DNA from: Ardenticatenales bacterium
GTDB taxonomy: Bacteria; Chloroflexota; Anaerolineae; Promineifilales; Promineifilaceae
DNA length: 58,432 bases
Direction of reading: 5' to 3'
NCBI GenBank assembly: GCA_020634575.1
Contig: JACKBM010000043.1
Coordinates: forward strand, 1 to 58,432
Below are positions 53,649 to 58,432 of the stretch, piece by piece. The translations under genes and the position numbers were made by a program. Below the pieces are notes generated by a model. The model saw only the letters and a list, made by a program, of their open reading frames with translations, was not told where the DNA came from and did not search any database. How positions within the stretch are numbered: the stretch's first letter is position 1; each line of letters opens with the position of its first letter.

Positions 53649-54377
53649 CTAATCAATTGCATAAGGCACCAGGACAATTTGCTTCAGCTTTGCGTCCGCT
53701 GCCCGCCAATCCGGCAGAAACTGGTCCATGAATCCGTAAAAGCGCTTGTTATGGCCGCGTTCCAGCAAATGGACCAGCTCGTGAACCAATACCATCTCCA
53801 GACAGGCCCGCGGTGCTCGGGCCAGTTCCAGGTTCAGGGTGATGTGCCTGTCGGTCACGTTACAGCTGCCCCAGCGGCTGCGCATTTTGCGGATGCGCCA
53901 GCCGGCCACGCTCACACCCATTTTGGCCTGCCAGACGGTCAGCAGCGGCGGAAGTTGCTGCTTGAGCTGGTGCCGATACCATTCATCCAGCAACTTCCCA
54001 GCGGCGTCAGCTTCGGCACCTGCTGGAATCTGCATCTGAATGGGATCTTTGGCTTGCAAGCTGACCGACGCCTTGCCTCCAGTTGGCCTGATGCTGATTG
54101 TATAGGTTTCATCCAGGAAGGGCACAGTGGCCCCGTCCACCAGAGCAGAGAGTGCTGGTGGCGCTGTGCGCGACTGAATTTCAGCCTGTTTGGCCTTGAT
54201 CCAGGGCAGCCGCTGCTGTAAAACACGGCGCAGTTCAGCGTCACTCAGGCGGTGCGGGGCAGAAACCTGAATTTGACCGGCCGGTGGCTTCAGACGAATA
54301 TTGATATTCTTGACCCGCTTCCGGGTGACCTGGATCTCAAGGCCATCCAGCTTCAAGATCGCTTTTTTCTCTTTCAT
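53649..54377 (-). CDS. SprT/YgjP-like zinc metallopeptidase (DUF45)
   Basis: A 242-residue protein. The zincin motif H199-E-x-x-H203 with H209 (VLVHELVHLLERGHNKRFYGFMD) is preceded by MRSRWGSCNVTDRHITLNLELARAPRACLEMVLVHE, the typical DUF45/YgjP block. The N-terminal half is a beta-rich region (VTRKRVKNINIRLKPPAGQIQVSAP). Members are cytoplasmic and of uncertain role; some act on nucleic-acid-linked proteins. It is divergent from the ROK gene with only 38 bases between the starts. Confidence 0.88.
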   Translation of the reverse strand: MKEKKAILKLDGLEIQVTRKRVKNINIRLKPPAGQIQVSAPHRLSDAELRRVLQQRLPWIKAKQAEIQSRTAPPALSALVDGATVPFLDETYTISIRPTGGKASVSLQAKDPIQMQIPAGAEADAAGKLLDEWYRHQLKQQLPPLLTVWQAKMGVSVAGWRIRKMRSRWGSCNVTDRHITLNLELARAPRACLEMVLVHELVHLLERGHNKRFYGFMDQFLPDWRAADAKLKQIVLVPYAID

Positions 54378-54415
54378 GATTCCAGCTCAAACATGACGTC
54401 TCTCAGGAGCAAAGG

Positions 54416-55270
54416 ATGAATTATATCGGACTCGACATCGGTGGCAGCAAATTTCTGGTCGCCAGCGCGGATGCTCAGGGCAACATCAGGCAACGGGTGC
54501 AACGGCCGACACCACCGGCCCTGGAAGATGGCATTGCCCTGCTGCAGGAAATGATCGCCATCGTCAGCGACGGCGATCCGGTCAGCGCCATTGGCGCAGC
54601 CGCCGGGGGCCCATTGGATTGGCAAACAGGCGTCATCTCACCCCTGCACCAGCCAGCCTGGCGCGACGTCCCGCTGCGGCAGATCATGGCCGACCGCTGG
54701 GGTTGCCCGCTGTACGTCGACGTGGACACCAATGTGGCGGCCCTGGCTGAGTACCATCTTGGCGGTCACGACGTACCCGCCCTGCTTTACCTGACGATCA
54801 GCACGGGCATGGGCGGCGGCCTGGTGCAAAATGGCCGGCTCTATCGCGGGCACAATGGCGCCCATCCCGAAGTAGGTCATCAAACCATCCGCTACCGCTG
54901 CCGGGCGCCGGCAAACGTGCGCTGTGCCTGTGGGGCGCCGGATTGTCTCGAAGGGCTGATCTCAGGCAACGCCATCCGCCGGATTTATGGCCGGCCTGCT
55001 GAGGCGTTGGACGAGGCCGATTGGGCCGAAGTCGCCTTCAACCTGGGCCAGGGGCTGCGCAATCTGGCCACCATCTACGCACCGGACCTGATTGTGCTGG
55101 GCGGTGGCGTTGCTGTCGGTGGCGGCCAGCCCTTTCTCGATGCAGCCGTCGCCACAATGAAAGAGCATCTCAATCTTGTGCCGGCACCATCTGTCCGGCT
55201 GAGCAACCTGGGTTATGACACAGCCCTGATGGGGGCGATTACGGTCGCCCGCCTGGGATTAAACGAATGA
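54416..55270 (+). CDS. ROK-family sugar kinase
   Basis: A 284-residue ASKHA-fold protein without an N-terminal DNA-binding domain, so a kinase rather than a repressor. YIGLDIGGSKFLVASADAQG is the phosphate-1 loop, and LYVDVDTNVAALAEYHLGG holds the catalytic Asp region. HPEVGHQTIRY and RCACGAPDCLEGLISG are the ROK zinc motif (C-x-C-G-x3-C-x-E). It phosphorylates glucose, N-acetylglucosamine or a similar sugar. The stop overlaps the next start by 4 bases (ATGA), coupling it to a cupin. Confidence 0.9.
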   Translation: MNYIGLDIGGSKFLVASADAQGNIRQRVQRPTPPALEDGIALLQEMIAIVSDGDPVSAIGAAAGGPLDWQTGVISPLHQPAWRDVPLRQIMADRWGCPLYVDVDTNVAALAEYHLGGHDVPALLYLTISTGMGGGLVQNGRLYRGHNGAHPEVGHQTIRYRCRAPANVRCACGAPDCLEGLISGNAIRRIYGRPAEALDEADWAEVAFNLGQGLRNLATIYAPDLIVLGGGVAVGGGQPFLDAAVATMKEHLNLVPAPSVRLSNLGYDTALMGAITVARLGLNE

Positions 55271-55632
55271 GCAAAATTGTGCCGAAAGTGTGGGGTGAGG
55301 AGCATTGGCTCGTCAACCGGGAATATTGCGGCAAGAGGCTACTGCTGAAGGAAGGTTTCCGTTGCAGCCGCCATTTTCACAAGATCAAACATGAGACCTT
55401 TTACCTGCTGAGCGGACGCGTCTTGCTGGAGCTGGGTGAGGAGACCATGTTGCTGGAACCAGGCGCCGTCGTCGAGATTACGCCGGGCGCCGTCCACCGC
55501 TTTACCGGCCTGGCCGCCAGCGAAATCATCGAATTTTCCACCCATCATATGGATGAAGACAGCTACCGGGAGACGGAGAGCGGCGCGGTGCCGCCAGCTG
55601 AATGGGCGACGCTCTGCAAACGCTATCGCTAA
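55267..55632 (+). CDS. cupin-domain protein (phosphomannose isomerase type II-like)
   Basis: A 121-residue single cupin. VPKVWGEEHWLVNREYCGKRLLLKEGFRCSRHFHKIKHETFYLLSGRVLLELGEE gives cupin motif 1 with metal ligands in HFHKIKHETF. EPGAVVEITPGAVHRFTGLAASEIIEFST is motif 2. It resembles the isolated C-terminal domain of mannose-1-phosphate guanylyltransferase/mannose-6-phosphate isomerase. Its coupling to a ROK kinase suggests sugar-phosphate metabolism, for example isomerisation of the product. Its stop overlaps the convergent M20 gene by 4 bases. Confidence 0.85.
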   Translation: MSKIVPKVWGEEHWLVNREYCGKRLLLKEGFRCSRHFHKIKHETFYLLSGRVLLELGEETMLLEPGAVVEITPGAVHRFTGLAASEIIEFSTHHMDEDSYRETESGAVPPAEWATLCKRYR

Positions 55633-56796
55633 CCACCCAGATAATCCAGGACGCTCCGCAGACAAGTGCGAGCCACCGGTTCTAGCGTGGTCACATCCAG
55701 ATACTCATTGGCCGCGCAGGTGTTGCCCCCCTGGGGGCCATAAACGAGCGTCGGAATGCCGCCATGAACGGCAAAATGGCTGGCGTCGTTGACGGAGCGC
55801 CCGATGAGATAATGCACCGGCCGGTCCAACTCCTTTACCATGTTGGCGGTCACGATTCGGGTGAACGGATGGTCCAGCGGCACTCTGGTAACCGGCTGCG
55901 GTGCCGGCGTCGGCCGCTCATCCCAACTGATCTCTACCTGGCCGCGCAGGCTCGCCGGGCGCTGGCCGCTCAATCAACTGCACAGCCATCTCAGGCCCAG
56001 CGCCCGGCAGGTGCCAATCAACAATCACATCAGCCTGTTCCGGCAACAGGATCATCGTCGAGCCGCCCTGAATGGAGGTCACGACGAGATTGCCGTACAT
56101 GTTAAATGGCTCGTTGTAGCCATAATCGGCCCGTGTCAGTTTATCTAGCTCAGCGACCAACCGGGCGGCTTTGGTGACTGCGTTGATGCCATCATCGTCG
56201 TCAAAAGCGGCGTGGATGGTTTTGCCATGGAGCTGGACCCTGATGACGTGGCGGCCGCGGAAGCCAACATGGAGGGCACCGGCCGGTGTCGGCCCGGATC
56301 AGGCAAGCCTCGCAGCCTGCCAGTAGGCCGGAATTGATGAGGACATGCGCCCCCCGCGACCAGTTTTCTTCGTCAGAGGTGGCCGAGACGATCAGTTTGC
56401 CGTTGAGGGACCGGCCGGATTGAACCAGCGCTTCCACTGCTGCCAGCACGCAGGCCGCCCCGCCAATCATATCATGCGAGCCCAGGCCATACAGCCGGTC
56501 ACCCTGGCGCACAGGCACAAACGGATTCGTCTGCCAGCCTTCACAGACGGCAAACGTATCCAGGTGAAAGTTCAGCATCATCGTCGGGCCAGATTCGCCT
56601 CCCCAGAAACCGATAATCGAATCACCGGCCTCCTCTACAGCCAGGCGCTGCAACTCCCGCAGCCCCAGATCCGCCAGAAAAGCGTATACCCAATTCGCCA
56701 TTGCCTCTTCAGCGCCTGTTACGAAGGGATGGCAATCATCGCCTCCGCCAGTTCTACGATTCGTCCCTGCTTGATTAACGCCAAAGGATCACGCAT
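55629..56796 (-). pseudogene. M20-family metallopeptidase (ArgE/DapE-like), frameshifted
   Basis: The full gene would start at ATG 56796 (after AAGGAG) and encode about 388 residues. The start frame, [25 protein letters not shown], stops at about 56728 but resumes one base off as VTGAEEAMANWVYAFLADLG. The next block holds LNFHLDTFAV (zinc His and catalytic Asp), YGLGSHDMIGGAACVLAAVEAL and SATSDEENWSRGA (catalytic Glu), ending at CLIRADTG. A second shift at about 56285, inside an ACCGGCCGGT copy, is followed by AGALHVGFRGRHVIRVQLHGKTIHAAFDDDDG and the dimerisation domain. A third lies near 55970. The C-terminal HFAVHGGIPTLVYGPQGG is intact. All catalytic residues survive, so sequence error or a recent pseudogene are both possible. 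Confidence 0.8.
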
Positions 56797-56831
56797 CACT
56801 TACTCCTTCCTTCAACTCGCATAGCGACAAT

Positions 56832-56957
56832 ACAGGTCCCACCAACCTGACAGGTCCCACCAACCTGACAGGTCCCACCAACCTGACAGGTCCCACCAAC
56901 CTGACAGGTCCCACCAACCTGACAGGTCCCACCAACCTGACAGGTCCCACCAACCTG
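56832..56957. repeat. tandem array, 7 exact copies of the same 18-bp unit
   Basis: ACAGGTCCCACCAACCTG is repeated 7 times without variation; it is a cyclic shift of the unit in the array at 38847. It ends in ACCTGTCAGGT (56953-56963), a variant of the junction palindrome. It lies in the intergenic region between the M20 gene start and the MFS gene. Confidence 0.95.
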
Positions 56958-57086
56958 TCAGGTCCTGCACCATCGCCAATCCAACTGGTCCACGCTATAC
57001 TCCCCGGTTGTGCAAACGCATGGTCCGGTGCGGGCGTCCTGGCACCGGCTTTTTATTGTCCGAGTTGCGCCTGCACCTGGTTTTTC

Positions 57087-58361
57087 ATGAATACAGCCGC
57101 CATTTCCCATCGGCTGCGCCGCATCCCGCCAGCCTTGCTCCTCTACCTCCTGGGCATCTACACGCTCGGCTTTACATTGGATGGCGGCATCTTCGCCGTC
57201 CTGCAAAATCTCTACCTGCTACGTCTGGGCTACGGGCCGGAATTTGTCGGCGTTTTTAACTCGTTAGGTCTCTTCGTCTTCGCCTCGCTAAGCCTGCCCG
57301 TGGGCACCATCCGCCGCTGGTCCGGCCGGCAAATGCTTCTCTCCGGCCTGGTTGTCATGTGGCTGGGCTCGATGATGATCCCGGCTGCCCAATACCTAAC
57401 AGACGACTGGCGCACCGCCGCCCTTCTGGCAGGCAAAGTCATTAGCCACGTCGGCCTTGCCTTCTACTTCGTCCACGCCGCCCCGTTCATTATGGGCATC
57501 ACGACCGGGCATTGGCAGAATCGGGCCCTGGCCTGGCAATCTGCCGTCCTGAATGTCGCCGGCTTCAGCGGCGGGCTGTTGGCAGGCTATCTGCCCGGCT
57601 GGATCGCCGCCTGGCTGGGCCAGACGCTGGACGATCCCACCCCGTACGGCCTGCCGCTCTTTCTGGGCGCAATCATCCTGTTGGTAACCTTCGCCGCTAT
57701 CTACCGGTTACCGGATGCGCGCCCGGCCGATGATGACGAGGAAGAAAGCCTGCGCCAGGGTCAGGCCAGTGGCCAACAACGCTGGTTGGGTCCGCTCTGG
57801 CTCTTTGTCGTGGTTCTGACCGTGGTTCGTATCCTTCAGGTCTCAGCGCCGGGCGCGGTTATCACATTCGGCAATGTCTTTTTTGACGACGGGCTGGGCA
57901 TCGCCACTGAGCGCATCGGTATTCTGGCTGCCCTGGGCAAGCTGGTCTCGGTGCCGATGGCGCTGCTCGTCCCCTTCCTGCTACGCCGCTGGGGCGGCTT
58001 CAACTCGGTGATGGTGATTTCGCTGGTCTCCATCGTGGCGACGCTGCCGCTGGTGCTGAGCGAGAACTGGATTATCACCGGGGTCAGCCTGGTGCTGGCG
58101 ACGGCCGCCGGCCCCTTGCGCTACCTGGCCTTCCTGGTCTTCACGATGGGGTTGGTACCGGCCGGTCGCCGCGCCCTTGTCTCCGGCGCCGGCGAAATGT
58201 CGATCGGCTTCGGCTTTGCCGCCATCTCCTTCGCCGGCGGCTACCTCATCGCCGACTATGGCTACGCCACCATGTTCACCGTCAGCCTCGTCGCCACCAT
58301 CATCGGCACCGCCCTCTTCCTCCTCCTGTTCGGTCGCTACCGGACCAGGAGGAGGTTTTAG
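57087..58361 (+). CDS. MFS transporter
   Basis: A 424-residue membrane protein with about 12 hydrophobic segments. The family loop between TM2 and TM3 appears as [19 protein letters not shown], a variant of motif A. A hydrophilic middle loop (about 210-230: [22 protein letters not shown]) separates the halves. It exports or imports an unidentified small molecule. ATG 57087 begins just before the first helix; no strong ribosome site is seen. Confidence 0.86.
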   Translation: MNTAAISHRLRRIPPALLLYLLGIYTLGFTLDGGIFAVLQNLYLLRLGYGPEFVGVFNSLGLFVFASLSLPVGTIRRWSGRQMLLSGLVVMWLGSMMIPAAQYLTDDWRTAALLAGKVISHVGLAFYFVHAAPFIMGITTGHWQNRALAWQSAVLNVAGFSGGLLAGYLPGWIAAWLGQTLDDPTPYGLPLFLGAIILLVTFAAIYRLPDARPADDDEEESLRQGQASGQQRWLGPLWLFVVVLTVVRILQVSAPGAVITFGNVFFDDGLGIATERIGILAALGKLVSVPMALLVPFLLRRWGGFNSVMVISLVSIVATLPLVLSENWIITGVSLVLATAAGPLRYLAFLVFTMGLVPAGRRALVSGAGEMSIGFGFAAISFAGGYLIADYGYATMFTVSLVATIIGTALFLLLFGRYRTRRRF

Positions 58362-58432
58362 CCGCTGATTGCGCAGATTTAGGGATTTTGGGCCGCACCA
58401 ACAAGCACAGCTCGCGACAACACATTCCACGA

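Larger units (their letters stand above)
2831..58166. repeat. dispersed 10-bp palindrome ACCGGCCGGT, 25 exact copies
   Basis: Exact copies start at 2831, 10598, 13708, 14467, 19358, 19930, 21993, 22953, 23824, 24597, 30477, 32209, 32949, 35069, 36383, 41524, 42876, 43871, 47361, 53212, 53332, 54276, 55816, 56278 and 58157. Most are inside genes and are read in different frames (e.g. DRPV, xPAG, TGR), so protein sequence does not explain them. At about 60% GC, well under one copy would be expected in this length (my rough estimate). Confidence 0.85.

Overview
The window is about 60% GC, densely coded on both strands, and carries no rRNA, tRNA, CRISPR array or complete insertion sequence that I can see. 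The gene content points to a heterotrophic bacterium of the Chloroflexota (Anaerolineae or Caldilineae-like). It has two non-pyrrolysine MttB-family methyltransferases, a RACo-type corrinoid activator, a YwiC-like membrane protein, an F420/FMN split-barrel protein and many amino-acid and osmolyte catabolic enzymes. The taxon is inferred from gene content only.

Layout. 1-7.9 kb: the 5' part of a clan GH-A-like glycosidase (minus strand, running off the left edge), an MBL-fold hydrolase, an RluA pseudouridine synthase/MFS pair, a lower-GC GT2 glycosyltransferase and two SAM methyltransferases. 8.1-16.9 kb: the centrepiece, a GntR/FCD regulator followed by an MttB homologue, RACo, a corrinoid protein, a homocysteine-binding (MetH domain 1-like) methyltransferase, a zinc/Fe-S MTHFR-C protein, MetF and a pterin-binding methyltransferase (MetH domain 2-like). 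Together these are the catalytic domains of cobalamin-dependent methionine synthase as separate polypeptides, with RACo in place of the AdoMet reactivation domain and MttB as a second methyl entry point. 16.9-21.5 kb: MATE transporter, PfkB sugar kinase, a small unknown gene and a Glu/Leu/Phe/Val dehydrogenase. 21.5-26.6 kb: five consecutive plus-strand genes (EamA transporter, class I glutamine amidotransferase, glutaredoxin-like protein disulfide oxidoreductase, thioredoxin reductase, ECF sigma factor) that all carry single-base indels, followed by an intact anti-sigma gene. 26.6-34.8 kb: a TolB-like propeller, a second MttB, a monomeric-sarcosine-oxidase-like flavoenzyme, a PLP aminotransferase, a VOC protein, a methyltransferase, O-acetylhomoserine sulfhydrylase and a CoA-binding protein. 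35-50 kb: gamma-glutamyltransferase-like enzyme, FMN reductase, lipoprotein, amidohydrolase, fused 2-oxoacid dehydrogenase E1, class II aldolase, nitroreductase, GNAT, threonine aldolase, two aminotransferases and YwiC. 50-58.4 kb: GT-C membrane glycosyltransferase, a second sarcosine-oxidase-like flavoprotein, a SprT-like metalloprotease, ROK kinase, cupin, a frameshifted M20 peptidase and an MFS transporter.

How it fits together (inference). The cell appears to scavenge methylated amines and amino acids. MttB proteins and sarcosine-oxidase-like enzymes remove N-methyl groups. The corrinoid protein passes methyl groups to homocysteine (supplied by MetY) or to tetrahydrofolate, where MetF could oxidise them. 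Aminotransferases, glutamate dehydrogenase, threonine aldolase and GGT handle the remaining amino-acid skeletons.

Non-coding structure is rich: two arrays of an identical 18-bp unit (11 and 7 copies), a 334-bp MITE-like element, several 90-160-bp palindromic elements, and 25 exact copies of the 10-bp palindrome ACCGGCCGGT, mostly inside genes.
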